Shown here piece after piece: positions 1 to 17,200 of a stretch of DNA of 64,000 nucleotides (positions within the stretch are counted from its first letter, which is position 1; every line of letters starts with the position of its first letter). Where the stretch lies: positions 22,527,930-22,591,929 of the forward strand of contig CM034549.1 of the NCBI GenBank assembly GCA_020055645.1, read 5' to 3'. This DNA is from Tomocerus qinae. Taxonomy: Eukaryota > Arthropoda > Collembola > Entomobryomorpha > Tomoceridae. Under the pieces are notes generated by a model. The model had not been told where the DNA came from and did no database searches. It saw only the letters and a list, made by a program, of their open reading frames with translations. The translations under genes were made by a program, and so were the position numbers.

Positions 1-2
1 GT

Positions 3-3000
3 CAGGGTAGGTATGGATCAGATCGTTTCGATAGAGGTCAAAGCAGCAGCGGAAGTGGACGTGGAGGTGGGGGTAGGGGTAGACATCCTCCACATTTGAA
101 AGGAAAAGATATCGGCTTATACTACGCGTCAAAAATGAGGGGCAGCGGTAGGGGCACTGGACATAATGCAGGATTTAAAAATGTATTAATGATCTGTTAT
201 TTATCTTCTCGATTTTGTCAATTGTAATCTTTTAATTACTTCCACTTTTAAGGGTGAATTGTGTATTTCGTGATTACTATATAAAATTATCGTTGAACCT
301 TTTATTCTAGACACTGGAAATCGACCTAAGAGAAGACCACCAGAAAGATATTACAGACCTTCTTGAGAAGCTGAAGTATTCTCACAGAACAGAAAGCGGC
401 CCTGGAAATTCCTCGAATTTATTTATGGACGCATACCGAGAAAATGTGCGAGACAATAAGCTTGGTACATGGACTGATATGTCCAATAAAGTTGAAAACA
501 ATTCTACTTTACGGCGAGATGCCAACCTTGATAGTATTCTGCAGCAAGAAATGAAAGACGCATCCAAAAACGAACGTTTTAGTAGATTGCAGGATTTTAG
601 GAAGAAACTTCCATCCTACAAAACCAAAGAAGACATTCTGACTGTGATTAATAATCACCAGGTATTACTAACTCCCAAGATGCTTTGGTTTCATTCATAT
701 TCTTTATGAAATGCTATGATGTACAAGATTGTGTTACTTTTATTTTTAGGTTGTAGTGATCTCAGGAGAAACAGGTACAATAGTACATTTGTCAACGTAA
801 CATAATTTTAGTTGGAAATTTTTTATATCAAAATATTAATCCTTGATTTTGGTTTCATTATTAGGCTGTGGGAAAACTACTCAAATTCCGCAATACATAT
901 TAGACAGCTTTATAATGAAAGGAGATGGATCGCTTTGTAATATTTTGTGCTCTCAACCTCGTCGCATCAGTGCTACTTCGGTTGCAGAAAGAATCGCCGA
1001 TGAAAGAGGGGAAAAAGTTGGAGGAAAGTCCGTTGGATACAGTATCAGGCTAGAGAGTAGATTACCCAGCAGATCTGGAGGCACTATTACTCTTTGTACA
1101 GTTGGTGTCATATTTCAGTATTTGAAGTCGGATCCTTTACTTAGTAAAGTAAGCCATGTAGTAGTTGATGAAGTACATGAGCGAGAAGTTTTGTCTGATT
1201 TTCTCTTAACAATCCTCAAGGAGCTCATCAAGAAAAGGCCAGAATTAAAAGTATGAAAATTAATGTTTTACTTTAGTGTTAGCATTTGAAATTCAGATTT
1301 TCGGATTCGCATTGCGAAAGTACGGCCATTAATTAAAATTATATTATATTATTATGAATGTGTTTATTAATATCACACAAATTTGTTCATGTATTTTTCA
1401 AGGTCATTATAATGAGTGCAACGTTAAATTCTGAAAAGTTTTCAACGTAAGTGAAAAAAAATAATAGTATAACTAGTTAAATTAAAGTTTTCTATCATAT
1501 CTTACTATTATATCATATTGATTAACTTCTTACTATTTACTTACTGTTATTAACAATAGTTATTTCAATGACTGTCCGATGTTCAATATATCTGGAATGA
1601 CTTTCCCCGTAGAAGAATATTATCTTGAAGATGTCATTGAAATGACGCGATTTAAATTTCCTGATGATTCCCCGGAGCAGGACCGAGTTGGAAGAAATTG
1701 GAAAAAGTGGGCTGGCGAAAAAAAGAAAAAGAAAGAATTTGAAGAATTTATTCATTATCATTCTATAAAGATGGGACGAGACGGAAAATATTCAGTCAGT
1801 ACTCAACGTGAATTAAAAAAGCAGGCCTCCGAAGAAATAAATTTAGACTTAATTCAAAGTTTATTGGAGTATATTTGTGATACGGACAAGGAAAACGGAG
1901 CAATTTTAATTTTTGTGCCCGGTTGGGATGAAATATCAAAGCTTAACAGCCAGCTTGAAACATCGGGACGTTTTCCATCGCATGCCTTCAAAATTATACC
2001 TTTACATTCCCTAATGCCCACAGTAAATCAACGAGACGTTTTCAATCGCCCTCCTGCTGGACAACGTAAAATAGTGATATCTACTAATATTGCTGAAACA
2101 AGTGTAACAATAGACGATATTGTTTACATCATCGACACGGGGAAAATCAAAATTACCAATTACGATCTAAAACAAAACGTAGAAACTTTGGATACTGAGT
2201 GGGTGAGTCTCGCAAATGCTAAGCAAAGGAAGGGTAGAGCAGGAAGAGTTCAAAAAGGAATTTGTTACCATCTTTTTAGTACAGCAAGGCTTGGACATCT
2301 TGAAGAATTTAAAAAGCCTGAAATACTTCGAAAACGGTTGGAAGAAATTGTTTTACAAATAAAACTTTTGAAATTGGGAAAAGCGCAAAGGTTTTTGAAT
2401 TTGCTACCAGATCCTCCTTCCACAACTGCTATTCAACTTGCTATTACACGGTTAAACCAACTACACGCTGTAGACTCTGAAGAAAGTCTTACTCCACTCG
2501 GTTTTCACTTAGCGCAATTACCAATGGATCCTCAAACTGGAAAAATGATTTTAATGGGTGCTATGTTTCTGTGCGTGGACCCTATATTTTCTATTGCTGC
2601 ATCACTGTCTTTCAAAGATCCATTTTACATTCCCCTTGGAAAAGAAAAACAGGTTGACCGTATAAGAAGAGAGATGTCCGGCGACAGTAAAAGTGATCAC
2701 ATTGTAAGTCAAATTATGCTGAAAACATCTTGTTTGCACAATTTCAATTAATTGTTTTTGAAATATGAAATTCATCGTGTATAATGAAAATATTATAACT
2801 TTCAGGCTCTTGTTAGGGCGCTTGAAGGATATGAAAGAGCTCTTCAAAGGGACGATGTCAGAAACTATTGTTATCAAAACTTCCTTTCGCAAAATACGTT
2901 AAAAATGCTGTACAATTTGAAGACGCAGTTTGCACAATATTTACACGAAATGAAATTTCTTCCTTCCAGTGATGTGAAGCAGCCTTCGGTAAACGTTAAC

Positions 3001-3865
3001 TCTGAAAATATTGCTCTAATTAAGAGTATTGCGTGTTCTGGAATGTATCCAAATGTTGCTTATGTGACATCAAAAAGTAGAGATAGAGGATTTCCTATTG
3101 TTCGCACTGAAGAAGATGGGAAAGTTAATATACATCCAAAGTCTGTCAACGCAAACGTTTGCAATTTCGAGTCCCCGTTTCTTATTTACCACGAAAAAAT
3201 GAGGACCAGAGCAACAAACCTGTATGACACAACAATGGTTTCCGCCTTTCCACTTGTATTATTTGGTGGAAAGATAGACTTCCTTCGGTCTCAAAATGAA
3301 AGCTCCCTTGGCGTTGATGGTCTCATGCGTTTCAGATGTAGTGAAAACGTGTACAAGTTAATGGAGGTATGTTTATGTTATGCCCAATTAGTTGTTTCAG
3401 TAGAAATCGTCCTTTCTCATCCTTATTCCGTCATGTGAGATTAGAATTCAGTTAACAAAGGTGTAAAATTTTATATGGCAAGGAATGAGAAAATACAGCT
3501 TTTACTAATATTGATATCATGGCCGTGCTGTTGTACCCATATTTTCTATTTTACACTTCTATATTAATTTCGTTTTTTCGTGTGTGTTGTAGGAATTAAG
3601 AAATGAGTTAGACATTGTTTTCCATCAAAAAATTTGCAACCCCGGGCCTACTAATTGGGGTGTCAATTCGAACGAAGGAGCATTGCTACGGTAAAACTAC
3701 TTTTCGTTGAAAATATCTATACATTATAATAGTATTTTGAAAATTACTGATAAAATGTATTTTGTATTTTTCAGTATTGTGTCCAAAGTTATAACATCGG
3801 AATACAGATATGTAATGAGTGAAATTGATATTAGTTCCAACGACGAATCTTATGACTCTGACTGA
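3..3865 (+). CDS. DHX36: DHX36-type DEAH/RHA RNA/DNA helicase (5' partial)
   Basis: Family role: unwinds G-quadruplex DNA and RNA in an ATP-dependent way. Exons read as 3-182, 311-661, 750-774, 865-1250, 1403-1446, 1560-2703, 2806-3366, 3593-3690 and 3775-3865; every intron is GT-AG and all phases agree. About 959 residues are visible, and human DHX36 is about 1008, so only a short N-terminus lies outside the window. Seen: a Gly/Arg-rich tract, then the DHX36-specific motif (HPPHLKGKDIGLYYASK, about 90-140), which in the family recognises G-quartets. Next come Walker A SGETGCGKTT, split by a 25-nt exon, then a DEVH box (family usually DEIH), motif III SATLN, QRKGRAGRVQKG (motif VI), and the ratchet/OB-fold C-terminal part ending in an acidic Ser-rich tail. 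The stop is TGA at 3863-3865. DHX36 is the best match because of the N-terminal motif; other RHA helicases lack it. Confidence 0.93.
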
Positions 3866-4192
3866 CGTTTAGTGGCTTGCTTGTTAATCGAAGTCGAAGA
3901 CATATTCTCTGGAAGATGGAAACTAAAATTTATGAACCTCAATAGTTCCTTTTAACTGATATTTTCTGGGAGAATGTTCCGCACACAAGCATATGTAATG
4001 CAAGTTTAGCAAGTCCCTTTTTCCTATTGTATTCTGATACAAACTCCAACAATGGGGAAAGCAAAAGTATTCAATCAATGTTAATTTAATCTTTGGTTCT
4101 TTCCGTTTTACAAACTTTTTTATACACACACGTAGATACCCAGTTACCTATACCTATATGTAGTTTGTAATTGGCTTCAATTTTTACCTACG

Positions 4193-4198
4193 AATAAA
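4193..4198 (+). terminator. Poly(A) signal AATAAA, helicase gene
   Basis: AATAAA about 330 nt after the helicase stop codon, the first canonical signal downstream. It lies only 50 nt from the opposite-strand signal at 4248-4253 assigned to the homeobox gene. Confidence 0.5.
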
Positions 4199-4247
4199 AT
4201 GTAAAAGTACCCTTGAAATCTAGAGACTACAAAGTAAAGTACATATA

Positions 4248-4253
4248 TTTATT
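4248..4253 (-). terminator. Poly(A) signal AATAAA (minus strand), homeobox gene
   Basis: TTTATT on the + strand reads AATAAA on the minus strand, about 200 nt past the Arx-like stop. It lies beyond (5' of, in + coordinates) nothing coding, and the two convergent 3' UTRs would meet or overlap here. Confidence 0.4.
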
Positions 4254-4454
4254 TCTAGGAAAGTTTTTCGTCGCTCTTTGACTTTCTTGACGCAGAGACA
4301 ATCTGTCTATAATAGTGGTTAGAAAAGTAGTTTATCCATGTAATACTACTGCTTGCTTCCATTGGGAAGGTTTGGCAATCCAATGTCTGAAAATAATCGT
4401 AAAGCGAGTGCATCTAGTGTTAAAATTGTGTACGGAATGAAATGTTTCAGCTAA

Positions 4455-8556
<4,102 letters not shown>

Positions 8557-10542
8557 TTTCACTCACTCGTCAAACTATACTGACTAGATATGCAGATATC
8601 TTCAATCAAATATCTCTTAGCATATTATTTTTCTTGGTTTACACGAAGCGCAAGCGCTTTTTAAATGGAAAACTGAGATTTTACCATAAAAATATTTTAT
8701 TAGTGGCTATAACTATGTATATAGTTGTCAGTAGTCAGTACTATATTGCAAAGGGTATGTGCTACATAAATAGTACAATTTGGATGAACACATTTACATG
8801 ACTAATACATAGTACACTGCGGTCGTGTTATTATGTCGGATTGTATTTAATGCTGTATGTTGTATACGGCACAGTTCAGAAGAGTGATTGAGCAATGCTT
8901 TAACTTTTGTTCAATTTTGTTGGCTGGCTTGACTGACAATAGTTGAGCTACACGATGATTACACGCATAAAATGTAGACTGGAAAGGTGAGGAAACCTTA
9001 GTAAATTGACTTGATTTCATTGCTTTCCTTTCTTCTTTCCCCATCATCATGTCGTTTCTATTACAAATATCGTTCGTTTCATTTCTCATTGTGTTTCTCA
9101 AGTGGGGCAACTGGAAACGGGGAAATATAATTGAAAACATGAAAACTTAGTAGATTTCTATACTGTATATAGTGTATACCTTACTTACTGTACTATTACA
9201 CTATTTCATGACATGATATATATTATATGTACATAATCAGACGCTAACTCAAATCACTTTATCACAAGAAGACTATAAGTATCTACAAAGTACATTACAT
9301 TATAATATCAAATTACTCTATCTTCGTTTCCTTTCATGACTTCTATCGAATTGGAACTTGTCTATACTATATACGTTATTTACATGGGGTCAGATTTTAT
9401 TCTTCCAAATAACATCATTCCGAGAATTCATTGTAAACTTATATCTAATGTACGCAAAATTGACAGGTTGTTATTCTAAGGATTGGTAAATCCACTTAAT
9501 TAGGAGAGTTTAAACACTTTCGGAAGCGTAACAACTTTTTACCCAGCATTTTTCATTAATTTTATTATTCTTAAAAATGGTAAATTATCATAAAGTGGTT
9601 CTAGTCAAGAGAAGAGAGGCACCATGAATATGCACCCTCGCCCCGAATTCGAAGAAAATAATTACATTCACAGACTCATTTATAGTAGTTGGTTCGTTTA
9701 CCTCTGAGCACGGTACTATTGTAACCCGTAAAACGATATATAACATATAGACTGTCTCCGATTAGGTTCAATTAGCCCCAATGATGATGTATGTAATAAA
9801 TCCGAAACGAAACCCAAGACCCAAACTAGCATAAATCGGTATTTGTAAGATTTGTCAAATATCAAAACCCAAAAGCTCTGATAATTCCGGTAATTAGGAT
9901 TACTTGTATTGGAACTATAGAACATCCGAAAAACATTTCTCTCTTCTTAGGTCATTATATATTTTCTTTCAGACTTTTTTCCTAATTAGTCATTATTTCG
10001 AAATGTAAAGGTTGATTTTGGCTTTACGGTATCTGATTATCTGATATGATATTGATACTTGTCTGCTTCAGCTAAGTGAAATACAGCATTCTGAATACAA
10101 GTTAATATTTTTAATAATTTTCCTTCGAAATCTATCCGGCCGAATTGCTAACAAATGTCATCATTTGAATAATAAATGGCATTGTATAGCATAGAGTGTA
10201 GAAATAAAAATCTTCGATAATGATGGGTCCATAGTCTAAAAGTCTAAACTATTATAAGAACTAAGTATAGTAAACTCCAAACCAAAGTCTAAAGTTGGTT
10301 TTCTATAAAGCTAAGTTCAACATCGAATGACACACACAAAATGCAAACATGCAAAGCATCTAAGAAGTGCCGAGAAAGCAGGAGAAAGTTACTGGGACAG
10401 TAAACCCGCCAAGTTATAAATCAGTAATCAATACAATGGAGGTGGACTCCGGAGAAACTAGGTTGAATGTGTGAAATTAGTAAAATCCGAGAAATCCTTT
10501 TCTAGGTTATCTGTGGGAGTGCTAGTTAACCTTATCCCCATT
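8557..10542. other. Intergenic, divergent promoters of Arx-like and DNAJC16-like genes
   Basis: The two genes are transcribed away from each other from this 2-kb segment, so both 5' UTRs and promoters should lie here. No conserved ORF was recognised. One copy of the over-represented octamer GGAGAAAG lies at 10381-10388, about 160 nt before the DNAJC16-like start. Confidence 0.6.
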
Positions 10543-13500
10543 ATGGGGAACAAGGTTTTATTTCACTTACTTGCAATTATTTTCATATTGTTTGTGATAG
10601 CTGTAACTTTTGTGAAAACTGGATCGTCTGTATTAGGTAATCCTTATGAAATTCTAGCAGTAAAGAGATCCGCATCATCTCAAGAAATACGCAAAGCATA
10701 TAAACAGCTTGCCGTAATTTGGCACCCTGACAAAAATAAGGACCCTGGAGCAGAGGATAAATTTGTCTTAATTAACAGAGCATATGAGGTATTCTAATAA
10801 TCATAGTTTATATAGTCTATTCTCAATTATTAAATATTCGTTAGAATTTTATTTATTGGAAGAATATATATTTTCCATTTGGTTTTAGCCAATCTATGAT
10901 CTAAGTCATAATTTAAATTGATAAAAACATGAAAACTGAAAACATAGTAATAATATAATATTTTGTCGCAGAAGAATTTGCATTATGGATTTTTCTTTTT
11001 TGTAGCTTCTTACAGATCCAGAGCGTCGTAGACTGTATGATCAAAAAGGCATAACAGAGGAATCATCCAGTTCTAATCAAAGACATGATTACAGTTCATA
11101 TAATAGATTTGAACCAGTTGATGAGATACTTACTTTTACTACGGGTGGGTCTTTTCATTTTCCATTTGCTGATGGGATCGCCTTTCTTCATAAGCAAAGT
11201 GTCACTTCAAAGTAATTAACTTTACTCCCTTCGTCATTGTTTGCTTTCGTTTTTAGAATATATACATATCAATATATTTTTAAATTTTAGAGCATTTGAT
11301 CAAACCATACTTCCTCGATCAAGCACAACTCCTCAACTTTTACTGTTCTACGGGGATTGGTGTACCGGGTGCGCCCGAGCTGCCCCAGCATGGCGAGTGA
11401 TATCGGATGAACTAACTGGAATAGGGGTACGTAGAAAGGGATGTCATTTTAACTAAAAGCTATTTCGACTGCACTGTAATCATTCATGATTTTGTTTCTT
11501 TGTAAAAATTAGATGGACGTTTCTTGCGTTCATGCTGAGAGAGAAAGAACTGTAGCCAGAAGAATGGGCATTTCAGCCGTACCAGCAGTAATTTTGCTCA
11601 TAGACTCCCATCCCCATCATTATCGAGAGACGGTTATAAATGCAGCTAAAATAATTGGTAGGAATGAGACAAAAATTCTGTGTATTTCCATTTTCGATTG
11701 AAGATACATTGAATAAGAATGAGTAATATCAAGAGTGATATCTATTCTACATGATCAAATTGTAATTTTCAGCATTTATTCGCTCCAAACTTCCATATGA
11801 TTTAATGACACCTTTGGATGATACAAATGTGGACTCTTTTCTTGGGACGTGGTCGGATAATCGCATTAGAGTTATGGTCTTTGGTACACAACCATTGATC
11901 CGTCTACGATACTTAATATTGTCTTATCACTACAAAGAAAGAGCATCATTTGGGTAATGTTAAATGCAAAAATGCTTAACTAATTTTATTATGTATTTAT
12001 TTTATTATCTACATGTGAAAATTCGTGTACAGGTATGTAAAAAATGAAGAATCTGAAAAGTTGAGGCACCGTTACGGAGTTCCTAAAGATTTGGACAGTG
12101 TACTCGTGTTTAAAGAAATTGCGAATAAACCCGTTGCTTCCTTGAGTATGGCAGAAATACCACCGAAGTTAATGACAGATCTTGTGGAAAATAATAAATT
12201 CCTAATTCTCCCTCGCCTGTCTTCTCAAGTAATTTTATAGCTTGTTAATGTTGTTATTTCCAAAAACAATTTGAGCTAAATAATAAAAACCAACCAAATA
12301 TTAAAACAATATTTTTTTTTGTGTTGGTAATGATATTTGTACAATACTTTTTTTAAAGAATTTTTCTCTTGTGTTATTAGTCTGTTTTAGATGCGGTCTG
12401 TCCAACCGAATCTTCAGTGTACCGTAGGCGTCTGTGTGTTGTGTTGTTATCTAAAGACAGTGCAAGTTCTGCAAATGACCATAATACTGACAAACTACGC
12501 GAGTATGCCTTAAAACCAAATTCGCCTACTCGAGTACGATTTGCTTATTTGTATCAGGATAAGCAGCCAGACTTTATATCGTCACTTCAAAGTAGTAGTA
12601 AGTTTTATTTTATTCTCTACTTTTACACAGGATATTCTAGACAAAGATTTATTTATACTGTACTAAAATGTTGAACTAATGACACAGGCGGGGCGAAACA
12701 GTCAAACTTGGTTGTGATATGGCGACAAGACAGAAAGCGCTTAGCTTACGAGTGGGTTGATGGTGGCTGGGATGGCAGTAATACGTCGTCAACGAGGTTG
12801 GACGCGGTTTTGAATCGGTTAATGACAGAAAAGAACGCACTTGCCTACCACGTGGAGATTAAGGTACCTTTCGTAGTTCCTATTTACAAAGTGATATCAT
12901 TTTCAAATAATTTTATTATTCATTTATAGGAACTCACAGATGAACACGCTCAAGGGTTCATTTCTAAAGTTCTGCGTAAAATTTCGCTTACGATGGATTT
13001 CATTAGGGGACAATTCACTCGTGATATGGTAATCCAGACCACTTCTCTTGTGGCTACAGTGTTATTTATTGTAGCTGGAGGATTCATTATGGCATACCTT
13101 GTGTAAGTTTGATTTACAAATTACAAAGAGAACAAGGGCATTTAACTTAGAGTTTGTATTATTTTGTTCAGACGCTTGGAGGAAGAAAGCATTCTTGCAA
13201 AAGCAAATGCTGAATCTCAGAGATCTCCCCAAACTGCAACTACTACTCGAGCTAGCCACTCCGCTACTCGCAGTGCCCCCACATCAATTACTACAATAAC
13301 GCAAAATCCAGAATGTAGGATTCACGAAATGAGAGGGGAAACCTACAATGGATTAGTCCGTTTGATTAAGCCTGGTTGTCGCACAATCGTATTGCTGCTA
13401 GACTCAGACACCAAAACTTCACTGCTACCAAAATTCCAAAGATGCGTTTGGCCTTATAGAAAGTACGTGTAAAAACTAATTACTTACACAAACATTCACA

Positions 13501-14294
13501 TATTACTTTGTTAGTGTATATTTCGAAGGATATAATTATACAACGAGAAACTACAATCTTGGGCCTTGTAAAATTGTAAAAATTAATCTTTTCAGAAATA
13601 AGTCACTTCAATTTGCATGTATGCACGTTGACCGAGGGGGTGGTCTGAATTGGTACAAGCAGCTGTTACTCCTTAGCTTAACAGAGCCAAGAAGTTTGAA
13701 CATCAACCCTAGGAACTGTGTAGGAACTGTTCTTTCTTTGAATGGCCATCGAAAATACTTTTGTGTATTTCATGCTACACTGCCAGCGCAAGGAGGGGCT
13801 CGGGTAAGAAATCATCACTATGTTTTTAGCATTTTAAGTGTTTGGGGTGGTTGGGTGAAAATTTAAAAGATGATATTAAAACTAAACATACTCAAGTTGA
13901 GGAACTCAACTATTTTGTAATCTGCACAAAAATTGTGATTTGCTGATTTGATTGTATGGTCAGAGACGAGCAGGTTCTGGTTACCGAAATGGTGGTTTTC
14001 TTGGATTCGACTCAGAAAATAGTAGTGATGAACAGTCAGATGTGGAACGAGGGAGTACTAGACAGGTAATTTCGTTAACCCCCACATTGTAATAATACCC
14101 TTTTTATATTGGCTTTAAGAACAAGTAATTAATATTTTCTAAAATTAAATTGGCAGAACCAGCAAACGCAAGAAAATGGTGTCCTTTTTACAAATCACTT
14201 ATTAGACAATTTGCCCAACTGGTTGGATCGTTTGTTTGAGGGTTCAACGCATCGGTACCATATAAATTATTGGCCAGAGTTTCCACTGAAATAA
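10543..14294 (+). CDS. DNAJC16: DNAJC16-like J-domain, thioredoxin-fold membrane protein
   Basis: ER-associated J-protein; the vertebrate homologue has been linked to autophagosome size. Exons: 10543-10788, 11006-11211, 11291-11426, 11513-11657, 11773-11953, 12033-12228, 12381-12597, 12688-12863, 12930-13102, 13172-13462, 13596-13803, 13964-14065, 14157-14294. All phases agree and give about 804 residues (human about 782). Residues 5-24 form a signal peptide or anchor. The J domain starts at NPYEIL (about 33), with HPD at 61-63 and [13 protein letters not shown] thioredoxin-like domain carries WCTGC at about 174-178, with the CxxC intact. Further family blocks are seen, such as SFGYV and [15 protein letters not shown] second membrane helix lies near 535-559, and the C-terminus (NYWPEFPLK) resembles the vertebrate end. 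The ATG at 10543 is preferred because the upstream in-frame codon is GTG and this one directly precedes the hydrophobic segment. Confidence 0.93.
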
Positions 14295-17200
14295 GCAATG
14301 CAATTGCATCTCCAGTTGCTAAAAATGATTACTGATATGCCAGATGAGTTGTTTGTATGGTACTCAGCCTTTATTAATGCAATGGTCAATCGTACTACTA
14401 CTTAATTTAATTACGTCGTAAGTTAACTCGTATAAGTATGTGTTTGTTACAGTCACAGATTGCCAATCCCCAAAACAGTCCCAGACACGAGTCTGACTTC
14501 CTCTATGGATTGCTCCTTTTAAATACAATCTCGTTTGCAATACAATAATGGATATTTCTTACTGATAACATAATGATAAACATTGAGGAAGTGCCATTTA
14601 TGTAGAGGTTTGTTATTAACCCTCTATTATATTATATACTAAAATTCATGTTAGCCATACCATACCAATTTCTGATAAAAACCTTTTGTCTTCATTGTTC
14701 AATATCTCATAAAAATGTTGTTTTCTACTGTGTCTAGTCATTAGCCCTAATGAGTATTTAACCATACTCAATTTACAAATTATTTAGAACATAATAATAA
14801 TACTAATAATAAATAGAAAAACAAGTTGCGAAGTAAGCACTAAAGTTAACTAATGTATTCAATCACATTCAATTTAAAAACTAAAGCTTTCTCCACGTAA
14901 CTACTGAACCAAAATGCCTAGAATACGGAGAGAAGGATTACAACTATTTAACAAAACAATATAAATGATACGAATGACGAATACCTACTTTTGTCTTCTT
15001 TTGCCAATATACATACCATTATGTGCTAATGTTCTATATAAAGAAATAAGACACTACTACTATGACCATCACAAAGCCAAGTGGCGGATTGTTACATGTC
15101 CATATTGATTGTTGTTTATTAGTCGCATTACATAATATATAATATTATAATATACTACTGTACATTATGTTTATACCATAATTGACTTTTTCCTACAGAA
15201 AATTGCTAACATTTGTGCTTGAAGTTGTATTTAAGATACCCGAATCTAATTTTTGTTATTATTATTACTAAACTACCTTTAACATAATCTTAAGCCTACA
15301 ATTAGGAGGTATAATTACCAATGAAAATTGTTTACCATAAGTCTTAGTTAGATAGATATAAGTAACATAGTAAACTGCACTTCAAATGTTTCTTCCTTGC
15401 CTTAATGATTATTATTGTCGGAAGTCGGAAATATTATTATGTAGGGATAAATTGTTAATCATAGAAACATCAAAGATATTACTAGTAATATTATATGACA
15501 TTTTACGATCCTTGTATTACTGACAGTGAAAATAATTCTCTCAAAGCTAGTCATTGCCTGTATGTACTAAACCACAACAGCAATTAATTGTGACAGTATT
15601 GCTGGCTATACCATCAATGAATAATAAAAATTAAAATACATACATCATTCTATATATTCTTGTTCAAAGTAAATACACAGAAATTATACCTATACTCACC
15701 GTGTAGTGTATACTTCTGGACGAATTGTCTCATTATGCAATAAATGGTAGATATAATAATATAGGCAGAAATTCACAAAATTATGTCATTTCAAAATGCA
15801 TCAATGCATGCAACAACGAAACCATTAGTTTTAATTACATTTACAATTTTTTGATGTTTTTCGGAGAAGTAAAAAATTATCAAAAATAATGAACTGAGTT
15901 TATCGGTATCACTGTCTCTTCGTGCCCCGTAAAAAGTTCTTATAATGTAATATGTCTCAATTTTTCAGCGGCTTTACCTAAATGTAACCTTACAATGTTA
16001 TCAGAGGTTAGAGGTGGAGGTTCTATTCAAATGCTCGATGTCATAATTATTATAATTTTGGAGATCTAATCTAACTAAAGTCCACAGCACAATAATTGGA
16101 AGATCAAAAATTTTACAATTAAAATTGAAACATAAGCAACATTGTCATCTAACACAGGAGAGCTGAAGAAATAAAACTGGTCGTCATTTGAAGGTACTTT
16201 TAATCGTTTCCCAATAATTTCATTAGTCATAAGTGGAGGTGGTACCAATATTTTTGTTTCTTTTTTGTTTTGGAGAAAGTGAAGATTTTAATATAAAAAT
16301 ATTTTTCTAGCTAATTTTACTTTCACTTCAATCTTGAATATGCTGGGGTAAAATCACCGTACTAGTTAGTAGTATGTATACAATTGGGGAATGAAATCGA
16401 AATGGAAGAAGTGGACCATGGGAGAAATGACGAATGCCTAAAAATAGATACTCCGTGAAGATTGACTTTATATCTGCTGTACAGAGTACAGTGCAGTTAG
16501 CTACAGCTTTGATTTAGTGATAATAAATAATTAATATATAGAAATATTCTTTGAGACTCGGGAGAAAGTGATTGGAGAAATCTGACGTAAAGTTATAAAA
16601 GTTAACAGCCAGGCACTTCAGTGCATGAAGTTCCTCTCATTGTCATTATCAGAATTATGACCATATTGTCCTCAGTCCTCTTGATCAATTAATCAGAGTC
16701 ACGCCTAAAAAGTAAGTAATTAAAAAATCAATAATTGATTTTTCCGCAAAATGTAAAACTGAAATGGTGAAAATCAGTATGCTATATAAAAGAGAAAATT
16801 TATTTTCTCTACTTTGTGATGACAATGCCAAATGCCAATCTCTTTATTTTAGAGTATGCATTATATTGCTTCAATCCCTTTCATTTACATATAAACATAT
16901 TCAATCAAGATGAAGAGACAATTTTTACGTCTGACACTAATTGCTTACATTACATTACAAGTTCTTGAAAAAAATCTCCATTTGAGAAATTGTTCTCTCT
17001 GTAATGAACGGCAGAAGATCTCCAAAATGCCTTGATAAATGTTATGATGTTGCAAGTGAAAACTACTTTCTCTTATAGTCACAATTTATATTTTTACAAT
17101 TATTGAAAGTTGTAGAAAATCTTATCCTCATACAAAATAAATTCGAATGATTTAAACATCCTTCTTTCCTTATCTGTTAGTCCACATCTGGCATTTGTCA

